This document shows positions 18,458-28,216 of a DNA stretch of 64,000 nt, piece after piece. Both the position numbers and the translations under genes were made by a program. How positions within the stretch are numbered: the stretch's first letter is position 1; each line of letters starts with the position of its first letter. Source of the DNA: Alteromonas sp. 1_MG-2023 (GTDB lineage: Bacteria; Pseudomonadota; Gammaproteobacteria; Enterobacterales; Alteromonadaceae). The notes under the pieces are model-generated. The model searched no databases. It was not told the origin of the DNA and saw only the letters and a list, made by a program, of their open reading frames with translations. The stretch covers positions 62,001-126,000 of the forward strand of contig NZ_JAUOQH010000006.1 of the NCBI RefSeq assembly GCF_030547075.1, in the 5' to 3' direction.

Positions 18458-20451
18458 TGGAAGCGTTTATTACCAATTTTCATTTTTTGCGCCCTGAATG
18501 GTTTTTTGTACTAATTCCTGTGCTTATTTTATATGTAGCACTTAAGCGTAATACCTCAAAAAAATCGGGCTGGCAGTCAGTTATTCCCTCACATCTGTAT
18601 CAACACATGGTGGTAGGAAAATTTACGAAGGGACAAAAGCCCCCTTTCTGGCTACTTGCGTTAGGTTGGCTGCTTGCGGTGGTTGCCCTAGCGGGTCCAA
18701 CGTGGGAGCGCCTTCCTCAGCCTGTCTATCAAATTAAAATGGGCCATGTCATTGTTATGGATATGTCTTTGTCGATGCGTGCTACCGACATTACTCCAGA
18801 TAGAGTTACCCGTGCCAAATATAAAGCCATTGACCTTGTAAACCAGATTGGCGAAGGCGAAATGGGTTTAGTGGCCTATGCGGGAGATGCATTTGTAGTG
18901 AGCCCACTTACTCAAGATGCCGCTAACATAACGACGCTCTTACCCAGTTTATCACCTGAAATTATGCCGGTACCTGGCAGCGACCCATTGTTGGGCGTTA
19001 AGACCGCAGCTGAGTTGTTAACTAACGCCGGTTACAGCAAGGGCATGATTTACTGGATCACTGATGGTATTGATTTACGCCAGCAACAAGAGTTGCAAGA
19101 GTATATTGCCGATATGCCCTTCACCTTAAATGCGTTGGCAGTAGGCACAGATGAAGGCGCCCCTATCAGGCAGATAAACGGTGAATTATTGAAAGATAAT
19201 AGTGGCGCTATTGTGGTTCCTAAATTAAATAGCAGTGCGGTAAATGCGGTGGTTCGCGCTAGCGGTGGGAAATTTAGCGAAATCACCACCAATGATGATG
19301 ACATTAGCGCGCTTGCCTCATTATCGCTTCTTGATAGAGATAGCGAGTCTGAGGAAGATGATAGCAATACTGAAGGTGACCAATGGCGTGAGCTAGGCCC
19401 TTATTTAATGTTAGCTTTACTCCCCCTAATGGCATTTGGGTTTAGGCGTGGATTAGTGTTTGCGCTGGTGGCCGCCATTTATATGCCGATGAGCAGTGAA
19501 TCTGTGATGGCACAATCTGTCGCCCAGGAACCGCCGTCAGCGAATTCAACTTCCTCCTCTGTATCGTGGTGGCAAAAACCTTTTTTAAATGCCAACCAAG
19601 AAGGCTTAGCCAACTATTCAGATGACGCATTTGACCAAGCCGCAACCACATTTGAAGATCCAGCTTGGCAAGGCGCAGCCCATTATAAAGCCGGAAATTA
19701 CGAGCAGGCACTTGCAGCTTATCAACAGCAAAGCGGTATTGAAGGTTTGTACAACCAAGGTAATACGTTAGCTCGTTTAGGCAAGCTGGAAGAAGCCATC
19801 GCCAAATATGATGAAGTATTAAAGCAAGATCCTAATTATCAAGATGCTGCGGCAAACAAAACCTTATTGGAAGAGTTGAAACAGCAGCAAGAAGAACAGG
19901 AACAGCAAAACCAAGAAAACCAGCAATCAAATGACGGTGAAAACCAACAAGATTCTGGCGAAGGTGAAAATCAAGAAGGTAGCGACGATAGTAGCCAAGA
20001 GAGCCAAAACAATGAAGGCTCAAATGAAGAAAATAGCGACCAGGACGCTTCTGATTCTGAATCTCAGGGCGATAGCTCTCAGAGCGACGGTTCTGAAAAC
20101 CAAGATAATGGTGACCCCCAATCATCACAAAATGAAGAGGGTGAGCAAAGTGATAACCAAAACCCTAACGAGTCAGAAGCGCAAGACGACGCTAATGGCG
20201 AAAACGAGGGTGAAGAGGCTGGCGCCCCTCAAAACGCTGAAGGCACTGAAGATGACGCCCAACAAGAAGCCGAGGCCGCTATGGCTCAAGCTGGCGAAAT
20301 GACAGATGCTGAGAAAGAGCAACAACAACGTCTTGAAAATTTAATGCGCAGAGTACCAGATGACCCCGCGTTCTTATTAAAACGAAAAATGCAATTAGAA
20401 GCGCAGAAGCGCCAAAGACAACGCATGCCTTCAAATCGGAGTGATTGGTAG
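18457..20451 (+). CDS. batB: BatB/BatC fusion: vWA plus TPR membrane protein with an acidic Gln/Ser-rich tail
   Basis: A 664-aa protein. Two N-terminal helices precede a vWA domain with a slightly altered metal site (VIVMDMSLSMRATD; DxSxS kept). A helix at ~307-330, TPR repeats at ~375-470 (YKAGNYEQALAAYQQQ, YNQGNTLARLGKLEEAIAKYDE) and ~130 low-complexity residues (Glu, Asp, Gln, Asn, Ser) follow, then a basic end (RQRMPSNRSDW). In other bacteria the vWA part (BatB) and the TPR part (BatC) are separate genes; here they are fused. The ATG overlaps the batA stop by one base. The acidic linker is probably disordered. Confidence 0.87.
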   Translation: MEAFITNFHFLRPEWFFVLIPVLILYVALKRNTSKKSGWQSVIPSHLYQHMVVGKFTKGQKPPFWLLALGWLLAVVALAGPTWERLPQPVYQIKMGHVIVMDMSLSMRATDITPDRVTRAKYKAIDLVNQIGEGEMGLVAYAGDAFVVSPLTQDAANITTLLPSLSPEIMPVPGSDPLLGVKTAAELLTNAGYSKGMIYWITDGIDLRQQQELQEYIADMPFTLNALAVGTDEGAPIRQINGELLKDNSGAIVVPKLNSSAVNAVVRASGGKFSEITTNDDDISALASLSLLDRDSESEEDDSNTEGDQWRELGPYLMLALLPLMAFGFRRGLVFALVAAIYMPMSSESVMAQSVAQEPPSANSTSSSVSWWQKPFLNANQEGLANYSDDAFDQAATTFEDPAWQGAAHYKAGNYEQALAAYQQQSGIEGLYNQGNTLARLGKLEEAIAKYDEVLKQDPNYQDAAANKTLLEELKQQQEEQEQQNQENQQSNDGENQQDSGEGENQEGSDDSSQESQNNEGSNEENSDQDASDSESQGDSSQSDGSENQDNGDPQSSQNEEGEQSDNQNPNESEAQDDANGENEGEEAGAPQNAEGTEDDAQQEAEAAMAQAGEMTDAEKEQQQRLENLMRRVPDDPAFLLKRKMQLEAQKRQRQRMPSNRSDW

Positions 20452-22227
20452 ATGAAAGCAATATTATTCACTACAACTTTTTTCTTATTATTACGCAGCA
20501 TGGTTGTGCTGGCAGATGTGACTTCGGTTGAAGCCACCATAGATAAAAACCCGGTAATGCTTGATGAGGCTATTCGGTTAACCATTGTGGCGAACGGCGG
20601 TGCAGACCGTGAATCGTTTGATAGCTCAGTGTTACTTAAAGACTTCGTTGTTGGTAGAACATCAGTAAGTAGTCAGACATCTATCGTGAATTTCGATACC
20701 AATAAAACAACGACTTGGACTACCACCCTATTTCCTCGCAAAGAAGGTACTTTCACCATACCGGCTATTAATATAGAAGGTAAACAAACAGCGCCTATGT
20801 CGGTAAATGTTATACCTGTTCAGCAGTCTGATAATGTCGCCCGCGATTACTTCGTGACTACCGATATAGACTTAAAAGAAGCCTATTTAAACCAACAGCT
20901 TTTTTATACGATCAAGCTGCATTTAGCGACAAATATTGAGCGCGGTAGTTTGCAATCTCCCACTATGCAAAATGCCGAAGTTAAGCAATTAGGTGACGAC
21001 AAACAATATACCGACATTGTGAATGGTAGACGTTACCAAGTTATTGAGCGTCAATTTGCCATTGTGCCCCAGGCATCAGGTGAATTTACCATTAGAGGGC
21101 CAGTTTTTACCGCAGAAGTGGCCGCCGCTAATACTAATCAACGTTTCGGTTTATTTAACCGAACTCAGCAAGTTAACCGAGTTGGGCCCGACATTACGGT
21201 AAATATAAAACCAATTCCACCAGGTATTGACTACCCTTGGTTGCCCTCTGAAATGGCGCGTGTTGATGAAGAATGGCCTCAAGGTGATGCCTTTGTGGTT
21301 GGTGAACCTATCACTCGCGTGGTAACGCTGACGGCGTTAGGTGTGGTGGAAGAGCAACTTCCCGAGATACCGGAATTTTACCCACCTAATTTTAAGTTAT
21401 ACCCAGATCAATCACTGACTACCACGGTCGAAAAAGACAGTACCTTAATTGCACAGCGCAAAAGCTCACTGGCGTTAATTCCTACCCAAGCCGGCAGCTT
21501 TGTATTGCCTGAAGTCACTATCCCTTGGTTTAACACCTTAACGGAACAAACAGAATACGCGACTATCCCTGCTCGCACGGTCAACGTTCAACCAGCCTCC
21601 GTTCAACCTACAACGGGAGTATCGACTCTGCCTGCTCAGCAAGGCTTCGACAACCAAGGAGCTAATAACACTAACTCATTACCAACCAATCAAGTCGGCC
21701 AAAAAGAAAGCGGCAGCGGGCTAAGTGGTGAATCACAAAATGAAACAGGCAATAACGGCGAAGCTCAAACTTACCATTACTTAACGTGGTTATTTGCAGC
21801 GCTTTGGGCCCTCACGGTAATCGCTTGGGTAGTGACTTATCTAATTCAAAGAAAGCAAAAACCGACGTATTCAGTCACTTCCTCGAATACTGTTGTAGTA
21901 GCAAATTCGGGTGATGAAACGGCGGCATTTAAATCGCTTATAGCGTCGGTAAAAGCAAGTAATACGTCTGCGATTGCGCCAGCATTACAAACCTGGTTAA
22001 AATGTTTATATCCCCATCAAAAAGGGTTTATAAATCCATCCGATCACGACGCAACTCGTGAAATTCAAACCCATTTGAATACGCTACAACAAACAAGGTT
22101 TAGCCAGTCGAAAAGTAACTGGCAACCTGAGCCAATGCAAAGCGCGATTAAAAATGCGAGAGATGCTTGGTTAAAAAACAAGAAGTCTGGTAAAAATACC
22201 TTAACTAATTTGTACCCCTCTACCTAG
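20452..22227 (+). CDS. batD: BatD family protein
   Basis: A 591-aa exported protein: a signal peptide (~1-21, LLLRSMVVLAD), then immunoglobulin-like beta domains (KEGTFTIPAINIEGK; ERQFAIVPQASGEFTIRGPVF; LALIPTQAGSFVLPEVTIPW), a disordered Asn/Gln/Ser-rich stretch at ~385-440, one membrane helix (~441-467) and a ~120-residue cytoplasmic tail. This matches BatD, the last member of Bat operons. It starts directly after the batB stop with no gap. A 14-bp stem-loop ~80 bp downstream probably ends the operon. Confidence 0.88.
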   Translation: MKAILFTTTFFLLLRSMVVLADVTSVEATIDKNPVMLDEAIRLTIVANGGADRESFDSSVLLKDFVVGRTSVSSQTSIVNFDTNKTTTWTTTLFPRKEGTFTIPAINIEGKQTAPMSVNVIPVQQSDNVARDYFVTTDIDLKEAYLNQQLFYTIKLHLATNIERGSLQSPTMQNAEVKQLGDDKQYTDIVNGRRYQVIERQFAIVPQASGEFTIRGPVFTAEVAAANTNQRFGLFNRTQQVNRVGPDITVNIKPIPPGIDYPWLPSEMARVDEEWPQGDAFVVGEPITRVVTLTALGVVEEQLPEIPEFYPPNFKLYPDQSLTTTVEKDSTLIAQRKSSLALIPTQAGSFVLPEVTIPWFNTLTEQTEYATIPARTVNVQPASVQPTTGVSTLPAQQGFDNQGANNTNSLPTNQVGQKESGSGLSGESQNETGNNGEAQTYHYLTWLFAALWALTVIAWVVTYLIQRKQKPTYSVTSSNTVVVANSGDETAAFKSLIASVKASNTSAIAPALQTWLKCLYPHQKGFINPSDHDATREIQTHLNTLQQTRFSQSKSNWQPEPMQSAIKNARDAWLKNKKSGKNTLTNLYPST

Positions 22228-22267
22228 TTAGTGCGCTAAGGAAAGGCGTTTTAACTAGGTCACAAGC

Positions 22268-22299
22268 ACGTAAGTACGTAAGCGCGTAAGTACGCTAGT
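22268..22299. repeat. 8-bp tandem repeat, four copies
   Basis: Four units of the type ACGTAAGT (22268, 22276, 22284, 22292), with one or two changes in copies 2-4, lie between the batD stop and its stem-loop. Confidence 0.7.
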
Positions 22300-22306
22300 G
22301 CATGTT

Positions 22307-22347
22307 TGCCAAGTTTGGGCTCAACCGCTCAAGCTTGGCATTTATAT
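22307..22347 (+). terminator. Stem-loop, probable end of the MoxR/Bat operon
   Basis: Bases 22307-22320 pair with 22327-22340 over 14 positions (two are G-T wobbles) around a six-base loop. Only a weak TTTATATT follows, so termination is likely but not certain. Confidence 0.6.
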
Positions 22348-22490
22348 TCTACGTATTATGGTCGTTAAATTGATGACGCTGATTAAGTACACCAATCAAT
22401 TACGTAAATAGCATCGAAGGGTACAGGTTTTTAAAAACGTAAAAATAGACGGTAGAAAATACTACCGCGACCACCTAACCAGGAGAATTC

Positions 22491-24344
22491 ATGAAAGCAC
22501 CACTACTAACCTTATCCCCAATAGCCATTGCAATGCTTGGTCTAATGGCTTGTTCACCCGCACCTGAGACAAGTAAAACAACCCCACAACCAGCCCCAGC
22601 AGTAGAAACTGAAAGCCAAACTGATTCAGCACGAGTTAATGCTTTTTTTGAACGCACTTTCGAAGAAGATCTTAAAAGCTCGCCTATGTTTCAAAGCTAT
22701 CTAGGCATTAAGTGGGACTACGACAAGTGGAATGATGTTTCTGAAGAGCAAAAAGAAAAAGACATTGCTAAAGCCAAAAATCGCCTAGAAACCATTGAAA
22801 GTTTCGATATGTCTAAGCTGAGCGAACAAGAGAAATTAAGCCTTCGTTTATATAAGTTAGGTATTGAAAGAGACTTAGCTAACGATGAATTTCGTCATCA
22901 CAGCTATGTAGTACACCAATTTCGTGCCGCCCATACCCAAGTGCCTAGCTTCTTAATTAATATTCATGGGGTAAAAAGCAAAGAGGACGCCCAAGCCTAC
23001 ATTAGCCGTTTAGACAATGTGAGCGAGTACTTCAAACAAGTTATCGAACAGATGAAGCTTCGTGAGCAAGCTGGCGTATTTCCCCCTGCTTGGGCTTATG
23101 AGCAAATGATTGAGGCATCACAAAACGTAGTTACTGGCGCGCCGTTTGATACCAGTGATACGCCTTCAACCATTTGGGAAGACTTCAATGCCAAGGTCGA
23201 TAACCTTGAGCTTGATGATGTAGAGAAAACCACCCTACTAGGTGAAGCAAAAGCCGCGCTAGTTACGTCTGTAATGCCGGCTTACAAAGACTTTATTCAA
23301 GAATTAGAACATCAAAAAACTATTACCCCTGAAGGTGACGGTGTATGGCGCTTGCCTGATGGCGATAAGTGGTATCAAAACCGCTTAAGCTGGTTTACTA
23401 CCACCGATTTAACCGCTGATGAAGTGCATCAAATAGGTCTTGATAATGTAGAACGTATTCATGCTGCTATGCGCGACATTATGAAAAAGGTGGAGTTTGA
23501 GGGCACGTTGCAAGAGTTCTTCGTTTTCATGCGTGAAGATGAGCAATTCTACCTTCCTGCTACCGACGCCGGACGTCAGCAGTATTTAGATGATGCAACG
23601 AAAGCCATTGACGATATGCGCGAAGCACTGCCAGATTACTTTGGCATTCTTCCTAAAGCGCCTATGGTAGTTAAACGTGTTGAGGCATTCCGCGAGCAAT
23701 CAGCAGGAAAGGCTTTTTACCAGAGCCCTGCACAAGATGGCAGCCGCCCGGGTACCTATTACGCAAACCTTTACGACATGAGCGCAATGCCAACTTATCA
23801 GTTGGAAGCATTGGCTTATCATGAAGGTATTCCAGGTCACCACATGCAGCGTGCAATTGCACAAGAACTTGAGGGTGTGCCTCAGTTTCAAAAATTCCTA
23901 AGCTTTACGGCTTACACCGAAGGTTGGGGACTGTATACCGAAGAGCTCGCTAAAGATATGGGCTTCTACCAAGACCCTTACTCTGACTTTGGGCGCCTTG
24001 CGATGGAATTATGGCGCGCATGCCGGTTGGTGGTTGATACCGGTATTCATGCTAAAAAGTGGAGCCGCGAAGAAGCTGTTACTTACTTAGTTAAAAATAC
24101 CCCTAACCCTAAATACGATGCGCAAAAAGCCATTGAGCGTTATATCGCTATGCCGGGTCAGGCCACAGCCTACATGATTGGTAAGCTTAAAATTATGGAG
24201 CTACGAGAAAAAGCCATGACTGAGTTAGGTGATAACTTTGACTGGGCCGGTTTCCATGATGAAGTGCTTAAGCATGGCCCTGTTCCACTTTCAATCTTAG
24301 AAGAAAATATTAATACCTGGATAGCCAGTAAGAAAGCGAGCTAG
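22491..24344 (+). CDS. DUF885 family lipoprotein, probable zinc peptidase
   Basis: A 617-aa protein with a lipoprotein signal (LGLMAC, lipidated Cys at ~21) and a Thr/Pro/Glu-rich linker to ~45. The rest is DUF885, which has a thermolysin-like helical fold. The motif YHEGIPGHHMQ at ~443-453 supplies the HExxxHH-type metal site, and TAYTEGWGLYTEEL supplies the second glutamate. Family members are thought to be exported metallopeptidases, mostly uncharacterised. AGGAG lies 6 bases before the ATG. The gene is monocistronic, with a strong terminator 92 bases after the stop. Confidence 0.88.
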   Translation: MKAPLLTLSPIAIAMLGLMACSPAPETSKTTPQPAPAVETESQTDSARVNAFFERTFEEDLKSSPMFQSYLGIKWDYDKWNDVSEEQKEKDIAKAKNRLETIESFDMSKLSEQEKLSLRLYKLGIERDLANDEFRHHSYVVHQFRAAHTQVPSFLINIHGVKSKEDAQAYISRLDNVSEYFKQVIEQMKLREQAGVFPPAWAYEQMIEASQNVVTGAPFDTSDTPSTIWEDFNAKVDNLELDDVEKTTLLGEAKAALVTSVMPAYKDFIQELEHQKTITPEGDGVWRLPDGDKWYQNRLSWFTTTDLTADEVHQIGLDNVERIHAAMRDIMKKVEFEGTLQEFFVFMREDEQFYLPATDAGRQQYLDDATKAIDDMREALPDYFGILPKAPMVVKRVEAFREQSAGKAFYQSPAQDGSRPGTYYANLYDMSAMPTYQLEALAYHEGIPGHHMQRAIAQELEGVPQFQKFLSFTAYTEGWGLYTEELAKDMGFYQDPYSDFGRLAMELWRACRLVVDTGIHAKKWSREEAVTYLVKNTPNPKYDAQKAIERYIAMPGQATAYMIGKLKIMELREKAMTELGDNFDWAGFHDEVLKHGPVPLSILEENINTWIASKKAS

Positions 24345-24435
24345 CAACGAATAAAATAGCGTGCGCTATTATTAAACGCTTTCGTTATTAAATCCGCGCT
24401 AAACGCGATTTAACACACGCCAGTAATAAAACTTA

Positions 24436-24472
24436 AAGCAGCCTTAAGGATAAACCTTCCGGCTGCTTTTTT
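24436..24472 (+). terminator. Rho-independent terminator after the DUF885 gene
   Basis: AAGCAGCC pairs with GGCTGCTT, an inner AAGG/CCTT stem caps the hairpin, and a run of T follows. Confidence 0.88.
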
Positions 24473-24512
24473 GTGTCATAATTAATAAAATTAGAAAAAT
24501 GTCGGATTTTTT

Positions 24513-25070
24513 ATGTTTGCACGAAATAGATCTGGAAGCAGTCGGGTCTTATCCAACATGAAAGCAAAACACAAACGATACGAAGCGCTCGTCAATGCGT
24601 TTCACGCAGATATATTTCGCTATGCATACTGGCTGGTTAAAGACCGCTCGGTTGCGGAAGATATTGTGCAGGAAACCTTTTTAAGAGCATGGCGCTCACT
24701 CGACTCACTCAACGATGAAAAGGCGGCCAAGTCATGGTTGATTACCATATTACGCCGTGAGAATGCCCGTCGCTTTGAACGTAAGCAATTCGATACTGTC
24801 GATATTGATGATGTGTCGGTGCATGACGAAACCCAGGATGCAGAAGGCGATGTGCAAGACAGAGAACTTCATCGTCTATTAGGTGGGCTAAGTGACGAAT
24901 ACCGAGAGCCCCTTGTTTTACAACTTATATTTGGGTTTAGCGGTGATGAAATATCGCAGCAACTGAATTTAAATAAAAATACCGTGATGACGCGATTATT
25001 TCGAGCAAGAAACCAATTGAGAGAGGCGTTAGAAAGGCAAAATGAACAGAGAGGTCAGGCAAATGGATGA
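24513..25070 (+). CDS. ECF-type RNA polymerase sigma factor
   Basis: A sigma-70 family protein of 170-185 aa. Region 2 is seen in FRYAYWLVKDRSVAEDIVQETFLRAWR, and region 4 in YREPLVLQLIFGFSGDEISQ followed by NKNTVMTRLFRARNQL. There is no region 1 or 3, as in ECF factors. The start is uncertain: the ATG at 24513 has no ribosome site, and the ATG at 24558 (MKAKHKRYEAL) matches the usual family start better. It overlaps the next gene by 8 bases, so the two are likely translated together. The downstream DUF3379 protein is a candidate partner that controls it. Confidence 0.9.
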   Translation: MFARNRSGSSRVLSNMKAKHKRYEALVNAFHADIFRYAYWLVKDRSVAEDIVQETFLRAWRSLDSLNDEKAAKSWLITILRRENARRFERKQFDTVDIDDVSVHDETQDAEGDVQDRELHRLLGGLSDEYREPLVLQLIFGFSGDEISQQLNLNKNTVMTRLFRARNQLREALERQNEQRGQANG

Positions 25071-25767
25071 ATTAGAATTTAGGCGTCGAATTTACGCCGA
25101 TCCAGAAACCACTGACAGTGATGTTATCGCCGCAGCGAAAGCTGATGAAAGCAAACGCAAGTTCTGGAATGAACAAAAGCAATTCGATAAGCAGTTAAAG
25201 CAAGCTGTAAAAGTAGATGTGCCTGAAGATTTAAAGCACAAGCTTATTTGGCAGCAATCTGCGAATGAATTTGCAAGCTATCAGAAGCGAAGTCGCTGGT
25301 ATGTGGCGATGGCCGCAAGCATTGCCTTTACCGTGGGAATTGGTTTTACCATGTGGTATCACCAACCTGTCAGTATTGGCGGGCAAGCACTTGCGCATAT
25401 GCAATACGCAGAGACTGAGCGAGCGCATACGTTACTTCCTGTAGATTTAGAGCAAGTGAATGCAAAACTAGCCAGCTTTGGTGGCAGCTTCACAGACATG
25501 ATTGGTGATGTTGAAGTGGTTAACTACTGTCACTTAAGTACAGTAAGAAGCTTGCATCTTATTGTTGATACCCCGCAAGGTAAGATGTCAGTGTTTATCG
25601 TGCCCGAGCGCGGTGATGTAAGAGTACCGGCTGAGTTTGAAGATAAGCAATACCATGGCGAAAGCATAAAAATGCATCACGCTAATATTATGGTGGTTGG
25701 TAATAAAGACGTAGACTTAAGTGAAATGAAAAAAGCGGTTACCGACAGAATTCACTTCTCTGCTTAA
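25063..25767 (+). CDS. DUF3379 family protein, possible anti-sigma factor
   Basis: A 234-aa protein starting MDELEFRRRIYADP, which I recognise as DUF3379, a family seen in Alteromonadales and Vibrionales beside ECF sigma genes. It has a charged N-terminal domain (~1-80), one membrane helix (~88-110, WYVAMAASIAFTVGIGF) and an extracytoplasmic domain with one cysteine (VNYCHLSTVRSLHLIV). This topology and its place after a sigma gene fit an anti-sigma factor, but no HxxxCxxC zinc motif is present. The start at 25063 gives the usual family N-terminus; an in-frame ATG at 25042 adds seven residues. Confidence 0.8.
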   Translation: MDELEFRRRIYADPETTDSDVIAAAKADESKRKFWNEQKQFDKQLKQAVKVDVPEDLKHKLIWQQSANEFASYQKRSRWYVAMAASIAFTVGIGFTMWYHQPVSIGGQALAHMQYAETERAHTLLPVDLEQVNAKLASFGGSFTDMIGDVEVVNYCHLSTVRSLHLIVDTPQGKMSVFIVPERGDVRVPAEFEDKQYHGESIKMHHANIMVVGNKDVDLSEMKKAVTDRIHFSA

Positions 25768-25787
25768 GTGATTTTGTAGGTATAAGC

Positions 25788-25847
25788 TAAGTGATACTGG
25801 CTTAGGTCATACTTGTTTAAATGATACTCGCTAAATTGTACTTGTTA
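25788..25847. repeat. Degenerate 15-bp tandem repeat, four copies
   Basis: Units such as TAAGTGATACTGGCT (25788), TAGGTCATACTTGTT (25803), TAAATGATACTCGCT (25818) and AAATTGTACTTGTTA (25833) follow each other without gaps, directly between the DUF3379 stop and its terminator. Confidence 0.7.
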
Positions 25848-25858
25848 TACCCCCTTTT

Positions 25859-25882
25859 ATCGGCCCTTGCGGCCGATTTTTT
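25859..25882 (+). terminator. Rho-independent terminator of the sigma/DUF3379 pair
   Basis: ATCGGCC and GGCCGAT form a 7-bp stem with a five-base loop, followed by a T tract. Confidence 0.88.
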
Positions 25883-26037
25883 ATACTTTTGTATAAGATA
25901 AAATAACTTTATCTGGTGCCGGATATTCAAACACTGTCCCGTTTACTTTATACTATTGTCTAATAATAATAACATTTGGTTTCGTTTTTTCTGCCCTAGA
26001 AGTCATTCTAGCGGTATAAAGAAACGAGTATTACCCT

Positions 26038-28053
26038 ATGAATATACGCTTTAGCTGTGCGTTTTGGCACCATCTGCATCTCTCATTGAATTTGCAGAAA
26101 CCTCTTTTCTGCCTTGTCGCAGTACTCATTTCACTTGCTCCTTTACATGCCTTTGCTAATAACACCAATAATGTTAGTGATGCAGAGAAGTTTCGCCAAT
26201 TCGGCAATCTTGTTAATACCGTCATGTATATGTGGAATACCCCTTATGGGCTCACCAACGAAGAGATACTTACCCGAGTTGAAGCTAGCGGTATAGAGAA
26301 TGATTCAACTCAAATGGGCACCGTAATTCGCGCAGTGCTTGTTGAGATAGCGAAAAGCGACACCCCCTCTGCGCCAAAATTTCCATTGGTTTCAGACTCC
26401 CTTCCGTTTAATGCTGATTGGGAATATCTAAAAAAAGTTAATTTAAGACGTTACGTAGCGTTAAAGGCCATATTTATTCTATCGCTAGCAGCTAATAAAT
26501 ATCCCGAAATAAGCGAGCGCTTAAAGCAAAGCATTCCTCTACTTTACAAATTGAAACTAGAGACGCTCGATACTGCAGATCATAAAGCCGTTGCCATAGC
26601 TAGCATGTGGCTTGCTCAAGAGTATTTAGAGTTAAATCTGACACGAGCTGTCGTTGAACTCGAATACGCCCTCCCCTATATCAGCGACTATGACGAAAAT
26701 TACGCGCTTGAAACAACACTTCACAAACGCCTAGGACACTTGTTGTTATCAGAAGCCTACATGAATCTTAACGCTCCCTACAAAGCCCTTTCGCATCAGA
26801 AAGCCGCATTAAACGATAGTAAAAATAACAATAATATTGATGCCTACAAATTTTCGGGAATTGTAACCGCACTCAACCGACTAGACCGATTTGAAGAAGC
26901 TGAAGTCTTGGCTCAAGAAGCACAGCAGGTTGCTAAAGATGCTGGGAGCATTCAACAAGAATTGTACAGCTTGTGGCTCAGGGTAAGTGTGTACCTACAC
27001 AAAGGTGATGAGAGTGATAAGCAACAAATAGCATTACTAACTCGAAATTTATCTAAGTTTGAAAATGTAACGCTTCCTGCCGATTTACCGCCCGCTAAAC
27101 ATTTTTTAGAAACGGCTCGCTCGGCAATAGTGGATACAGAAAAAGATTTTAAGGATTCGCTGAACGCATTTATTGCAACAATGGAACGTCGAGCCAGCAG
27201 ATCTTCTTATAGTTCCACTATTTTACTAAATCAACACCGAGATTTAAGAGATTTTTATAACTTGAGGGGAGATTTTGAAAAAGCTTTTTACCATCAGAAA
27301 AAGTATGAACATCTCTTGAATCAGCCTCAAGGCTACTCCCAACAAATGGACGAATTAGTCATTGATTCGCCTTTGCGACGAGATATCACCATCAATAAAT
27401 TGCAAGAGATGGCGCGATTAAAAGACAAACAAAACTTAAAATTAAAAGCCGATAGATTTCAGGCCCTCGCTTTTGCCTTGATTGCCGTACTGTCGACCTT
27501 TTTACTCTTTTGGTTTTGGCGCCGTCAGCGTTCTCGCGCGAAAGCCAGTGAGTTTGATTTTTTAACTGGCGCATTAATCCGCAAAGCCATGTTTAAAGCC
27601 ATAGCTAAACCTATGTCTACTAAAGTGAGCTCATGCCTAGTCCTTATCGACTTAGATCACTTCAAGCGAATTAACGATAGATACGGGCATGTGGTAGGTG
27701 ACGAAGTGCTTTCAAAGTTTGGCGGCTTTGTACGCCAGCGAATTAGAAAAACCGATAAATTTTGCCGATATGGTGGTGAAGAGTTCCTCTTATATTTACA
27801 CGATACAACAGAGGAAAATGCCAATGCCTTACTTGAAGATATAAAGAAGTCGATAGAAAGCCATCGTGAATGGTCGGCGACTGAAGCTACTTTTAGTGCC
27901 AGCTTTTCTGCAGGCGTTATTCAAGTCAAGGGAGAGCGGAACATCAATAAGATTATAAAGGCTTGCGATAACTTACTCTACCGCGCTAAAAGCAATGGAA
28001 GAGGTAAAATAGAAACCATGTCCTTCCCCGCTTATCTTAACGAACAGATGTAA
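26038..28053 (+). CDS. Exported TPR-sensor diguanylate cyclase
   Basis: A 671-aa protein. A hydrophobic N-terminal export signal (~22-40) leads to a periplasmic helical region with TPR-like repeats (LLSEAYMNLNAPYKALSHQK; YNLRGDFEKAFYHQKKYEHL), one membrane helix (~475-497, FALIAVLSTFLLFWFW) and a C-terminal GGDEF domain. The catalytic motif is GGEEF at ~579-583. An RKTD five residues before it forms an intact inhibitory I-site, so feedback control by c-di-GMP is expected. No EAL domain is present, so it should be a pure cyclase, in contrast to the protein at 5.6-10.1 kb. It is monocistronic; the sensed signal is unknown. Confidence 0.88.
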   Translation: MNIRFSCAFWHHLHLSLNLQKPLFCLVAVLISLAPLHAFANNTNNVSDAEKFRQFGNLVNTVMYMWNTPYGLTNEEILTRVEASGIENDSTQMGTVIRAVLVEIAKSDTPSAPKFPLVSDSLPFNADWEYLKKVNLRRYVALKAIFILSLAANKYPEISERLKQSIPLLYKLKLETLDTADHKAVAIASMWLAQEYLELNLTRAVVELEYALPYISDYDENYALETTLHKRLGHLLLSEAYMNLNAPYKALSHQKAALNDSKNNNNIDAYKFSGIVTALNRLDRFEEAEVLAQEAQQVAKDAGSIQQELYSLWLRVSVYLHKGDESDKQQIALLTRNLSKFENVTLPADLPPAKHFLETARSAIVDTEKDFKDSLNAFIATMERRASRSSYSSTILLNQHRDLRDFYNLRGDFEKAFYHQKKYEHLLNQPQGYSQQMDELVIDSPLRRDITINKLQEMARLKDKQNLKLKADRFQALAFALIAVLSTFLLFWFWRRQRSRAKASEFDFLTGALIRKAMFKAIAKPMSTKVSSCLVLIDLDHFKRINDRYGHVVGDEVLSKFGGFVRQRIRKTDKFCRYGGEEFLLYLHDTTEENANALLEDIKKSIESHREWSATEATFSASFSAGVIQVKGERNINKIIKACDNLLYRAKSNGRGKIETMSFPAYLNEQM

Positions 28054-28216
28054 ATATACCTAAAGCCGGTGACTAAAGTGGGATATCTAAGATTAATCAA
28101 AATATTCAAAACTTTATCTGGCCACTCTCGTACACAAACTAGACAAGCATAATGACTTACGTAGAGAGTCTTTGCTATTGATGATAGCATTGCATGAAAA
28201 AACATAGGGAATTTAT

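Noticed and set aside
19931..20302. 123-residue lysine-rich frame inside the batB/batC gene
   Set aside because: It is the +1 shadow of the Asp/Glu/Gln/Ser-rich linker; the main frame runs through intact to the stop.
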